Position numbers and translations under genes: made by a program
Origin: DASPWW01 sp963756745
Lineage (GTDB): Bacteria; Actinomycetota; Thermoleophilia; Solirubrobacterales; 70-9
Reading direction: 5' to 3'
NCBI GenBank assembly: GCA_963756745.1
Contig: CAVWOU010000008.1
Coordinates: 1-51,539, forward strand
Length of the DNA: 51,539 nucleotides
The notes under the pieces: model-generated
What the model was told of the DNA's origin: nothing
The model's input: only the letters and a program-made list of their open reading frames with translations
Databases searched by the model: none
Part shown: piece by piece, positions 31,182-38,431 of the stretch
How the letters are laid out: each line of letters begins with the position of its first letter
Numbering within the stretch: position 1 is the first letter of the stretch

Positions 31182-32726
31182 ATGGGGCGAAGGTACTTGT
31201 TGCGGCTCCTGGTGCCGCTGGCCGTGCTGGGGGTGCTTCTCCTCCTGCCGTCGACGGGGGTGGCGGCCACCGAGGACCTGCAGCTCGCGATCGACGGCAA
31301 GCTGTCCGAGACGGTCGGGATCAACTCGCTCTGGGTGATCGTCGCCGCGTCGCTGGTGATGTTCATGCAGGCCGGGTTCGCGTTCCTCGAGATCGGCTTC
31401 TCCAGACAGAAGAACGCCGGCACGGTGGTGGCGAAGATCCTCACGAACTTCTCGATCGCGGCGTTGTGCTGGTGGGCCGTCGGGTTCGCGTTTGCCTTCG
31501 GCGGACCACTCAGCAGCTTCATCGGGCACTCGGGAGGGTTCTTCCTCACCGACCTCGGCCCATACATGGTCGAGGAGGGAGGGACGACGATGTTCCGTCC
31601 CGACTTCCCGGTGATGGCGCTGTCGGACGCGACGATCGACTCGAAGTTCTTCTTCCAGTTCGCGTTCTGCGCGGTCTCGCTGGCGATCGTGTGGGGAACG
31701 ACCCTCGAGCGGATCAAGTTCGGGGCCTACGTCGCCTACTCGATCGTGTTCGCGAGCATCATCTACCCGCTCGGCGCCCACTGGGTGTTCGGCGGTGGGT
31801 TCCTGCAGATCGGTGACTGGCTGGGTACCGGCATCGTCGGCATGCAGGACTTCGCCGGCTCGACGGCGGTCCATCTGATCGGCGCCAGCGGCGCGCTCGC
31901 CGCGCTGCTCTTGCTCGGCGCTCGCCGCGGCAAGTACCACACCGACGGAACACCTCGGGCAATTCCCGGCCACAGCATGCCCTTGTTCGGGCTCGGGGTG
32001 TTGATCTTGTGGCTCGGCTGGTTCGGGTTCAACCCGGGCTCGACCTTGAACGCCCTCGACGGGCGCTTCCCGGAGATCCTCCTGATCACGAACCTCGCCG
32101 CCGCCGCCGGAGTGCTCGGTGCCGCGGCTACGGTGAAGCTCAGGACCGGCACGGTCGACATCGGCATGTGCGGCAACGGCGCGATCGCCGGGTTGGTCGC
32201 GATCACGGCGCCCTCCGGCTACATCGAGGTGTGGCCGGCACCGATCATCGGAGCGATCGCCGGCGTGATCGTAGTGATGGGCGTCTACGCGATCGACAAG
32301 CTGATCGACGACCCCGTCGGGGCGTTGTCGGCGCACGGGCTCGCGGGTGTCTGGGGCACGCTCTCGTGCGGGATCTTCACGGCTCCGCGCCTTGCGGAGT
32401 ACAACGCCTTCGGAGACCCGGCCGGCGGCCTGTGGTACTCGGGCAGCTTCGATCAGCTGATTGCGCAGGTCGTCGGGTTCACGATCGCGTTCACGTTCGC
32501 CTTCTCGCTCAGCTTCGCGACCTTCTGGCTGATCAAGAGGACGATCGGCCTACGGGTCACGGCCGAGCAGGAGGATGCCGGTCTGGACATCTCGGAGCAC
32601 GGGATGTACGGATATCCGGAACAGTTCATCCCGCCGGAGGAGTATCCGGGTGGGGTCACCCCGGTCCCGTCGAGGCCCGCGCCGGCGGTCCCCGCGGTGC
32701 CGGCCGAGCAGCCCAGCGAGGCATAG
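31182..32726 (+). CDS. amt: Ammonium transporter Amt
   Basis: A 514-residue Amt/MEP/Rh channel. A signal-like first helix (LLVPLAVLGVLLLLPSTGVA) precedes about eleven transmembrane helices. Family landmarks are FMQAGFAFLEIGFSRQKNAG, FAFCAVSLAIVWGTTLERIK, DFAGSTAVHLIGA (about 222-234), WLGWFGFNPGSTL (about 279-291) and HGLAGVWGTL (about 385-394). The C-terminal tail is long and Pro/Ala-rich after HGMYGYPEQF. ATG 31182 has AAGGAGG seven bases before it; the longer open frame is not needed. It is followed by PII (15 bp) and glnA, the classic ammonium uptake and assimilation operon. The tail is where PII would dock. Confidence 0.92.
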   Translation: MGRRYLLRLLVPLAVLGVLLLLPSTGVAATEDLQLAIDGKLSETVGINSLWVIVAASLVMFMQAGFAFLEIGFSRQKNAGTVVAKILTNFSIAALCWWAVGFAFAFGGPLSSFIGHSGGFFLTDLGPYMVEEGGTTMFRPDFPVMALSDATIDSKFFFQFAFCAVSLAIVWGTTLERIKFGAYVAYSIVFASIIYPLGAHWVFGGGFLQIGDWLGTGIVGMQDFAGSTAVHLIGASGALAALLLLGARRGKYHTDGTPRAIPGHSMPLFGLGVLILWLGWFGFNPGSTLNALDGRFPEILLITNLAAAAGVLGAAATVKLRTGTVDIGMCGNGAIAGLVAITAPSGYIEVWPAPIIGAIAGVIVVMGVYAIDKLIDDPVGALSAHGLAGVWGTLSCGIFTAPRLAEYNAFGDPAGGLWYSGSFDQLIAQVVGFTIAFTFAFSLSFATFWLIKRTIGLRVTAEQEDAGLDISEHGMYGYPEQFIPPEEYPGGVTPVPSRPAPAVPAVPAEQPSEA

Positions 32727-32741
32727 GAAGGAAGTGACCAG

Positions 32742-33110
32742 GTGAAGAAGATCGAGGCGTTCATCCGCCATGAGGCGTTCGAGCCGATCCGCACCGAGCT
32801 GCTCGAGAAGGGGTTTCCATCTCTCTCGATCGGTGAGGTCAAGGGCTCGGGTCGCCAGAAGGGGATAGTCGAGACCTACCGGGGGTCGAGCCTGACAGTC
32901 AACGTGCGGCCGAAGCTCAAGATCGAGTGCGTGGTCGAGGACAAGGACAAGCCGGTCGTCGTCGAGACGATCCTCAGACACGCCCGCACCGGAGACGTCG
33001 GCGATGGGAAGATCTTCGTCATCCCGGTCGACGAGGCGATTCGGATCCGAACCGGCGAGATGGGCGAGGAAGTGCTCCAGGCCCACGAGCCGTCCGAGAT
33101 CCCCGCCTGA
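32742..33110 (+). CDS. glnK: PII signal transduction protein with Leu at position 51
   Basis: A 122-residue PII protein: MKKIEAFIRHEAFEPIRTEL, T-loop VKGSGRQKGIVETYRGSSLT (33-52), B-loop RTGDVGDGKIFVIPV (about 82-96) and C-loop IRIRTGEMGEEVL. The site of uridylylation or adenylylation, Tyr51, is Leu here, so that modification cannot occur. Ser49, phosphorylated in cyanobacterial PII, is present. It binds ATP/ADP and 2-oxoglutarate and is expected to gate Amt and perhaps regulate GlnA. It sits between amt and glnA, supporting a GlnK-like role. Confidence 0.9.
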   Translation: MKKIEAFIRHEAFEPIRTELLEKGFPSLSIGEVKGSGRQKGIVETYRGSSLTVNVRPKLKIECVVEDKDKPVVVETILRHARTGDVGDGKIFVIPVDEAIRIRTGEMGEEVLQAHEPSEIPA

Positions 33111-33138
33111 AACTCATACACAAGGAGAAACAGCAGAA

Positions 33139-34512
33139 ATGGCAACTATCGCCGAGCCCCGGACGAGCCCGGAGGACATCCTGCAGCAGGTGGAGTCCGA
33201 CGGGGTGGAGTTCATCCGCTTCTGGTTCACCGACATCCTGGGGCAGCTGAAGAGCTTCTCGGTCGGCAAGGAGGAGCTCGAGGACGCGCTCGCCGAAGGG
33301 ATGGGCTTCGACGGCTCGTCGATCACCGGGTTCAACGCGATCGAGGAGTCGGACATGGTCGCGATGCCCGACCCCGACACCTACGTCGTGCTGCCATGGA
33401 GAGACGACGGCGGGTCCGGAAAGGGCAACGTCGCGCGGATGTTCTGCGACGTGCTGCGGCCCGGCGGAGAGCCCTACGTGGGAGACCCCCGACACGTGAT
33501 GCGCCGAGCCCTCGCGCGGATGGAGGAGCTTGGCTTCGACCACTACTACCTCGGCCCCGAGCTCGAGTTCTTCTACTTCGGAAGCGACGAGCTGGGCGAG
33601 GACGGGCTGCCGACGATCCTCGACAAGGGCGGGTACTTCGACCTCACCACGCTCGACGCGGCCTCCGACCTTCGCCGTGAGACGGTCAACGCGCTGAAGC
33701 GGGTCGGGATCCCGGTCGAGTACACGCACCACGAGGTCGGGCCCTCGCAGCACGAGATCGACATGCGGTTCGCCGACGGGCTGCGGATGTGTGACAACGC
33801 GATGACGTACCGGATCGTGGTCAAGGAGATCGCCCACCTCCACGATTGCTACGCGACGTTCATGCCCAAGCCGCTGTTCGGCGAGAACGGGTCGGGCATG
33901 CACACGCACCAGTCGCTGTTCACGGGCGAGACCAACGCGTTCTTCGAGGAGGACGCGCACTACCACCTCTCCGACACGGCGCGCGCGTTCATCGCCGGCC
34001 TGCTGACGCACGCGCGCGAGATCGCGGCGCTGTTCGCCCCCAACGTGAACAGCTACAAGCGCCTCGTGCCGGGCTACGAGGCGCCGGTTTACGCCGCGTG
34101 GTCGCAGCGCAACCGTTCGGCGCTGGTCAGGGTCCCGATGTACCAGCCCGGGAAGGAGAAGGCGACGCGGTGCGAGCTGCGCTGCCCCGATCCCTCGTGC
34201 AATCCGTACCTCACGTTCGCGGCGATGCTGCACGCGGGCCTCGAGGGGATCGAGAAGGGCTACGAGTGCCCGGAGCCGATGGAGACCAACCTCTACGACC
34301 TCACGCACGACGAGCGCGAGGCGAAGGGGATCACCCAGCTCCCGGAGACGCTCGGCGAGGCGACCGAGGAGCTCGCGTCCTCGGAGCTCGTCCGCAAGGC
34401 GCTCGGCGATCACATCTTCGAGCGCTACGTGGAGCTGAAGCGCGAGGAGTGGGAGGAGTACCGGATCCAGGTCACCCGGTGGGAGCTGGAGCGCTACCTC
34501 CCGGTCCTGTGA
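33139..34512 (+). CDS. glnA: Glutamine synthetase type I
   Basis: A 457-residue GSI. The N-terminal domain carries MGFDGSSITGFNAIEESDM (latch and catalytic Asp region). The metal and substrate sites are GPELEFFYF, VGPSQHEIDMRF, NGSGMHTHQSLF, SYKRLVPGYEAPVYAAWSQR and RCPDPSCNPYLTFAAM. The enzyme forms glutamine from glutamate, ammonium and ATP as a dodecamer. NLYDLT near residue 388 keeps a Tyr at the place adenylylated in some GSI enzymes, but no adenylyltransferase is in this window. ATG 33139 has AAGGAG upstream. It is the last gene of the amt-PII-glnA operon. Confidence 0.95.
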   Translation: MATIAEPRTSPEDILQQVESDGVEFIRFWFTDILGQLKSFSVGKEELEDALAEGMGFDGSSITGFNAIEESDMVAMPDPDTYVVLPWRDDGGSGKGNVARMFCDVLRPGGEPYVGDPRHVMRRALARMEELGFDHYYLGPELEFFYFGSDELGEDGLPTILDKGGYFDLTTLDAASDLRRETVNALKRVGIPVEYTHHEVGPSQHEIDMRFADGLRMCDNAMTYRIVVKEIAHLHDCYATFMPKPLFGENGSGMHTHQSLFTGETNAFFEEDAHYHLSDTARAFIAGLLTHAREIAALFAPNVNSYKRLVPGYEAPVYAAWSQRNRSALVRVPMYQPGKEKATRCELRCPDPSCNPYLTFAAMLHAGLEGIEKGYECPEPMETNLYDLTHDEREAKGITQLPETLGEATEELASSELVRKALGDHIFERYVELKREEWEEYRIQVTRWELERYLPVL

Positions 34513-34569
34513 GGACACAGGGGCTCGACCAGGAATTGGGGTGACACCGGGGGGAGCCGGAGACCCGGG

Positions 34570-35505
34570 GTGAGCGCGAAGTGGACAGCCGATCAGATTC
34601 CTGACCAGGCCGGGCGCGTCGCCGTGGTCACCGGCGCGAACAGCGGAATCGGCCTGGTCGCGGCCCGCGAGCTGGCCCGCGCAGGCGCACATGTCGTGCT
34701 CGCGTGCCGCAACGTGGCCAAGGGTGAGGCGTGCCGGCGAGAGCTCGCGGACGCCGCGCCGCACGCGGCCGTCGAGGTGGCGGAGCTCGACCTCGGCAGC
34801 CTGGTGTCGGTGCGGGGGTTTGCCGAATCTTTCGCCGATCGCCACGAGGGGCCCGACCTGCTGATCAACAACGCGGGCGTGATGGCGCCGCCGCGCAGCG
34901 AGACGGCCGACGGCTTCGAGCTCCAGTTCGGCACGAACCACCTCGGGCACTTTGCGCTCACCGGGCTTCTGATCGGCGGGATGGAGGGGCGAGAGGACGC
35001 GCGCGTCGTAACGCTCACCAGCCCCGCCCACTGGTACGGGCGAGTCGACTTCGAGGACCTCCAGGGCGAGCGACGCTACTGGCGCTGGCGCGCCTACGGG
35101 CAGTCGAAGGTCGCGAACCTGCTCTTCGCGCTCGAGCTGGACCGCCGGCTGCGGCTCGCGGGTTGGCGTGTCCAAAGCCTCGCCGCCCATCCCGGCTATG
35201 CGGCGACGAAGCTCCAATCGACCGGGCCGACCGGGCTCGACAGCGCCGTCATGGCGGTCACGAATCGACTCTTCGCCCAGAGCGCCGAGATGGGAGCGCT
35301 CCCGACGCTGTACGCCGCCACCTACCCGGGCCTCGAGGGTGGGACCCTGATCGGGCCCGGCGGGATCGGCGAGCAGCGCGGCCATCCGAAGCCGGTCCCG
35401 CCGAGGGGGCGCGCGCTCGACGAAGCGCTGGCGCGCCGCCTGTGGACCGTCTCGGAGCAGCTAACCGGGGTGCGCTTCGCGCTCCCCGCGGAAGCCGCGG
35501 CCTAG
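34570..35505 (+). CDS. Short-chain dehydrogenase/reductase
   Basis: A 311-residue classical SDR of the retinol dehydrogenase-like group. Cofactor motif VTGANSGIG is at about 19-27, the NADP-favouring ACRNVAKGEACRREL follows, NNAGVM is at about 99-104, the catalytic Ser in LTSPAHWYG, and YGQSK at about 177-181. The extended C-terminal region (GGTLIGPGGIGEQRGHPKPV) is usual for this group. Substrate unknown. GTG start; 57 bp after glnA, but probably not part of nitrogen metabolism. Its 3' end overlaps the convergent MBL gene by 45 bp. Confidence 0.85.
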   Translation: MSAKWTADQIPDQAGRVAVVTGANSGIGLVAARELARAGAHVVLACRNVAKGEACRRELADAAPHAAVEVAELDLGSLVSVRGFAESFADRHEGPDLLINNAGVMAPPRSETADGFELQFGTNHLGHFALTGLLIGGMEGREDARVVTLTSPAHWYGRVDFEDLQGERRYWRWRAYGQSKVANLLFALELDRRLRLAGWRVQSLAAHPGYAATKLQSTGPTGLDSAVMAVTNRLFAQSAEMGALPTLYAATYPGLEGGTLIGPGGIGEQRGHPKPVPPRGRALDEALARRLWTVSEQLTGVRFALPAEAAA

Positions 35506-36375
35506 CGCCGCCCCGGGATCGTCCTCGTTCGAGAGGTCGAAGGCGCGGCCCTCGCGGGCGACCTCGATCGCCGCCTCGCCCCCGAGGTCCGCCCAGCGAG
35601 CGGCCGCCTCCGCGCCGAGGGCGAGGAGACGCTCGTCGTCGTGCCCGGGGGCGTGATGGAAGAGCGCCAGCCTGTGCGGGCCGGATCGACGCGCGAACAC
35701 GAGCGCGTCCGACAGGCTCGAGTGGCCGAACCCGCGGCGCGCCGGGTACTCGTCGTCGGCGTACTGGGCGTCGTGAATGAGAAGCGACGCATCCCGAGCG
35801 AGCCCGTGGCCCGAGATCCATCTGGCGTTGGCGGCGTCGAGCCGCTGGCCGAGTCCGGGCTCGTGGTCGGGGAGGTAGGCGAGGCTCGCGCCGTCCTCGG
35901 ACAGCCGGTAACCGAGGGTCGGGCCGCGGTGGGCGACGAGTGAGGCCCTCACCTCTACGCCTCCGATCCTCCACGGCTCCCTCGGGGTATCTACGAATGA
36001 GACCTTGGCGTCGAGGTCGCGGATCTCGATCGGGGAGAGCGGGTTGGAGATGTAGCGCGCCAGCCGGTCGCGCAGCGTGTGGCCGCCGGCGGGTGGGCCC
36101 CACACCGTCACCTCGGCCTCGCCGTCGAACATCGGGGCGAAGAACATCAGCCCCTGGATGTGGTCGAGGTGAAGGTGTGTGAGGAGGATGTGGACTCGGC
36201 GGCAGCGCCCGACGATGTCCTCGCCGAGCTCCCTGATCCCCGTCCCCGCGTCGAGGATCAGCTCGGTCCCGTCCGCGGCGGTGACCTGGACGCAAGGCGT
36301 GTTTCCGCCGAACCCGGCGACCGCCGGGCTGGGCACGGGGGTCGAGCCACGCACCCCCCAAAGCTTCACCAGCAC
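35461..36375 (-). CDS. MBL-fold hydrolase (RNase Z/phosphodiesterase-like)
   Basis: A 304-residue metallo-beta-lactamase-fold protein starting VLVKLWGVRGSTPVPSPAVA. That start is typical of a class near class II cyclic-nucleotide phosphodiesterases and RNase Z-like hydrolases. The metal motif LTHLHLDHIQGLMFF (about 90-104) is intact; YLPDHEPG, SLLIHDAQY and FGHSSLSDAL supply later ligands, and LFHHAPGHDD is near residue 245. GTG at 36375 matches the family N-terminus. The PAS gene ends four bases before it on the same strand, so they are likely cotranscribed. Confidence 0.8.
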   Translation of the reverse strand: MLVKLWGVRGSTPVPSPAVAGFGGNTPCVQVTAADGTELILDAGTGIRELGEDIVGRCRRVHILLTHLHLDHIQGLMFFAPMFDGEAEVTVWGPPAGGHTLRDRLARYISNPLSPIEIRDLDAKVSFVDTPREPWRIGGVEVRASLVAHRGPTLGYRLSEDGASLAYLPDHEPGLGQRLDAANARWISGHGLARDASLLIHDAQYADDEYPARRGFGHSSLSDALVFARRSGPHRLALFHHAPGHDDERLLALGAEAAARWADLGGEAAIEVAREGRAFDLSNEDDPGAALGRGFRGEREAHPG

Positions 36376-36379
36376 GTCG

Positions 36380-36817
36380 TCACCCCTCGCGAGCGCCCGT
36401 CGACTGCCCAGCTCGCTCGAGCGGCCACAACACGACCATCGCTCCGTGGTATCCGTCCGGCCCAAGGAGTGGAACCGCGCCGGCCTCGATCTCGATCAGG
36501 CCGCCGGTTTCGGTCCTTATGTGGAACCGCCCGTACGCCGGCCGGCCCTCTCGCACGGCTACTGCCAGCGGCAGCTCGTCGTATGGCATTGGTTGCCCGT
36601 TCTCGTCGAATGGCCCGAGCTCGCGGTTCCACTCCCCGCGCGTGAGGCTGCCGGTCTCCTCGAAGCGCGTCCCGATCACCTCCGCGGCGGCCTCATTGAA
36701 GAACACCACGTCGCCATCGGCGTCGACCAGGAACGCCGCGAGCGAGAGAATCGAGACGAGGTTTCGCGCCAGGATCAGCTCGAGCGGGACCTCGCTCACC
36801 GCGTCCGTTTGGGCCAT
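36380..36817 (-). CDS. Single PAS-domain protein
   Basis: A 145-residue protein made of one PAS domain: LVSILSLAAFLVDADGDVVF (about 20-39), FNEAAAEVIGTRFEETG, then RPAYGRFHIRTETGGLIEIE and a C-terminal AVPLLGPDGYHGAMVVLWPL strand pair. There is no output domain, so it may sense a small ligand and act on a partner. ATG at 36817 directly abuts a 19-bp palindrome. The MBL hydrolase follows after four bases, suggesting a two-gene operon. Confidence 0.75.
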   Translation of the reverse strand: MAQTDAVSEVPLELILARNLVSILSLAAFLVDADGDVVFFNEAAAEVIGTRFEETGSLTRGEWNRELGPFDENGQPMPYDELPLAVAVREGRPAYGRFHIRTETGGLIEIEAGAVPLLGPDGYHGAMVVLWPLERAGQSTGAREG

Positions 36818-36836
36818 CCCTACAGAGTATGTAGGG
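36818..36836. promoter_or_regulatory. 19-bp palindrome abutting the PAS gene start
   Basis: CCCTACA-GAGTA-TGTAGGG is a perfect inverted repeat (seven-base arms) that ends at the base before the PAS gene ATG. On the gene strand it contains TACATACT, which could be a -10. It is a candidate operator or a 5' mRNA hairpin. Confidence 0.55.
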
Positions 36837-36898
36837 GCGCGAGGGCCGACCGCTGCGCGGCCCCGACTTGACGGCTCTGTTAACGCTTCGGGGTGAAG

Positions 36899-37183
36899 AT
36901 GCCCGTCTGCAATCACCTCGACCAGATCACCGTGGACCCGCCTGCGGAGTTTGCGGGGTGCGAGGACTGCCTCAAGACCGGCGATCGGTGGGTCCATCTG
37001 CGCGTGTGCAGGTCCTGCGGTTACGTCGGGTGCTGCGACTCGTCCCCGAACAAGCACGCGAGCGCGCACGCCGCGGCGGAAAGCCACCCGATCGTCACCT
37101 CGCTGGAGCCGGGAGAGAACTGGTCGTGGTGCTACGTCGACCAGGCCATGTTCATAGTCGAGCCGGCGGCCGGCGCCGAGTAG
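36899..37183 (+). CDS. UBP-type zinc finger protein
   Basis: A 94-residue protein that is almost entirely a UBP-type (ubiquitin C-terminal hydrolase-like) zinc finger. It has CNHLDQITV, CEDCLKTGDRWVHLRVCRSC (about 22-41), GYVGCCDSSPNKHASAHAAA and ESHPIVTSLEP, with all Cys/His ligands in place, then NWSWCYVDQAMFIV. Actinobacteria carry such stand-alone domains without ubiquitin; the ligand is unknown. ATG 36899 or in-frame GTG 36893 could start it. Confidence 0.85.
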   Translation: MPVCNHLDQITVDPPAEFAGCEDCLKTGDRWVHLRVCRSCGYVGCCDSSPNKHASAHAAAESHPIVTSLEPGENWSWCYVDQAMFIVEPAAGAE

Positions 37184-37255
37184 CCATCGAGGCGATCCAC
37201 GAGGGCGACCTGGAGAAGACCGGGGCCATAGAGCACCACCGGAGCTGATTGCCGG

Positions 37256-38431
37256 ATGAGTCGCCGGCGGGCGATCCTCGCGGTCGCGGTCGGTGCGGTG
37301 GCGATGGACACCGCGCTGCTGGGCGTGATCGCCCCGCTGCTGCCCGACATCGAGGACCGAACGGGAGCAGGGGAGGGGGCGCTCGGCATCTCGATCTCTG
37401 CCTACGCCGTGCCGGTGATGCTGTTCTCGCTTCCCCTCGGGCGGGCGGCGGACATGATCGGGAGGCGATGGCTATTGGTCGGCGGCCTGCTGCTCACCGC
37501 CGCGGGATCGGGTCTGATCGCCGTCACCGAGTCGCTGGACGTGTTGATCGCCGGCCGCGCGGTCCAGGGGCTGGGCTCGGCCGCGAGCTGGATCGCGGCG
37601 CTTGCCGTCGTGTCCGACCTAGCCCCGCCCGGGAAGCGGGGGGAGTCGATCGGGATCGCGCTCGCGGCGACCAGCGTGGGCTCGATCGCGGGCCCCGCGC
37701 TCGGCGGCGTGACCGCGGACGCGCTCGGGTTCGCGGCCCCTTTCCTGATCGTGTGCGGCGCCTCCGTTGCGCTCGCGCTCGCGGTTGTGGCCGTCTTCCC
37801 GCACGAGGCTCGGCGCACCGCATCAGAGACCACCGCCTGGCGCACGATCGCGCGATCCACCAGATCGGGGATCGGCGCGGTCGCGACCGCGATCACGTTC
37901 GGCGTGGCCGGTGCGCTGGGGGTCGTGGAGCTCGTCGCGCCCCTCGATCTCGATGCCCGGCTTGGGCTGTCGAGCACGGCGATCGGGCTCCTGTTCGCCC
38001 TCTCGATCGCAGTCGACGCTCCGATGTCGCCGATCGGCGGACGGTGGGGCGATCGCCGCGGGCGAAGAGGACCGGCTGTTGCGGGCCTGGCGATTCTCGC
38101 GGCGTCGGTGGCGCTCCTCGCCGTGTTCGCCTCTACGCTCGGAGCGGCGTTCGCGCTGGGCCTGTTCGGGGCCGGCTTCAGCCTCTCCTTGGCGGCCGCG
38201 GTTCCATGGCTCGACGAGGCGTTCGGGGCGCTCGAGCGGGGACTCGGCTACGGGATGCTCAACCTGCTCTACTCGGCCGGGTACGCCCTCGGGCCGCTGA
38301 TCGGAGGAGCAATCCTCGAGCTCGCGAGCGCGGATCTCGCCTACCTGGTGACCGCCGCGCTGCTCGCCGCGGGTGCGATCGCCGTTGTGGCCTTGGCGAG
38401 GGCATCGACGACGATCGCGCCGTCCTCGTAG
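37256..38431 (+). CDS. MFS transporter
   Basis: A 391-residue major facilitator with about twelve transmembrane helices. The loop 2-3 motif is GRAADMIGRRW (about 64-74) and the loop 8-9 motif is GGRWGDRRGRRG (about 262-273). AVQGLGSAASWIAAL near residue 105 matches drug:H+ antiporter-type sequences, so export of a small molecule is likely; the substrate is unknown. It ends 91 bp inside the convergent acyl-CoA ligase gene. Confidence 0.85.
   Translation: MSRRRAILAVAVGAVAMDTALLGVIAPLLPDIEDRTGAGEGALGISISAYAVPVMLFSLPLGRAADMIGRRWLLVGGLLLTAAGSGLIAVTESLDVLIAGRAVQGLGSAASWIAALAVVSDLAPPGKRGESIGIALAATSVGSIAGPALGGVTADALGFAAPFLIVCGASVALALAVVAVFPHEARRTASETTAWRTIARSTRSGIGAVATAITFGVAGALGVVELVAPLDLDARLGLSSTAIGLLFALSIAVDAPMSPIGGRWGDRRGRRGPAVAGLAILAASVALLAVFASTLGAAFALGLFGAGFSLSLAAAVPWLDEAFGALERGLGYGMLNLLYSAGYALGPLIGGAILELASADLAYLVTAALLAAGAIAVVALARASTTIAPSS

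Noticed and set aside
33019..35385. A 788-codon minus-strand open frame
   Set aside because: It is antisense to glnA and the SDR, both unmistakable, and its composition is what high-GC antisense frames give.
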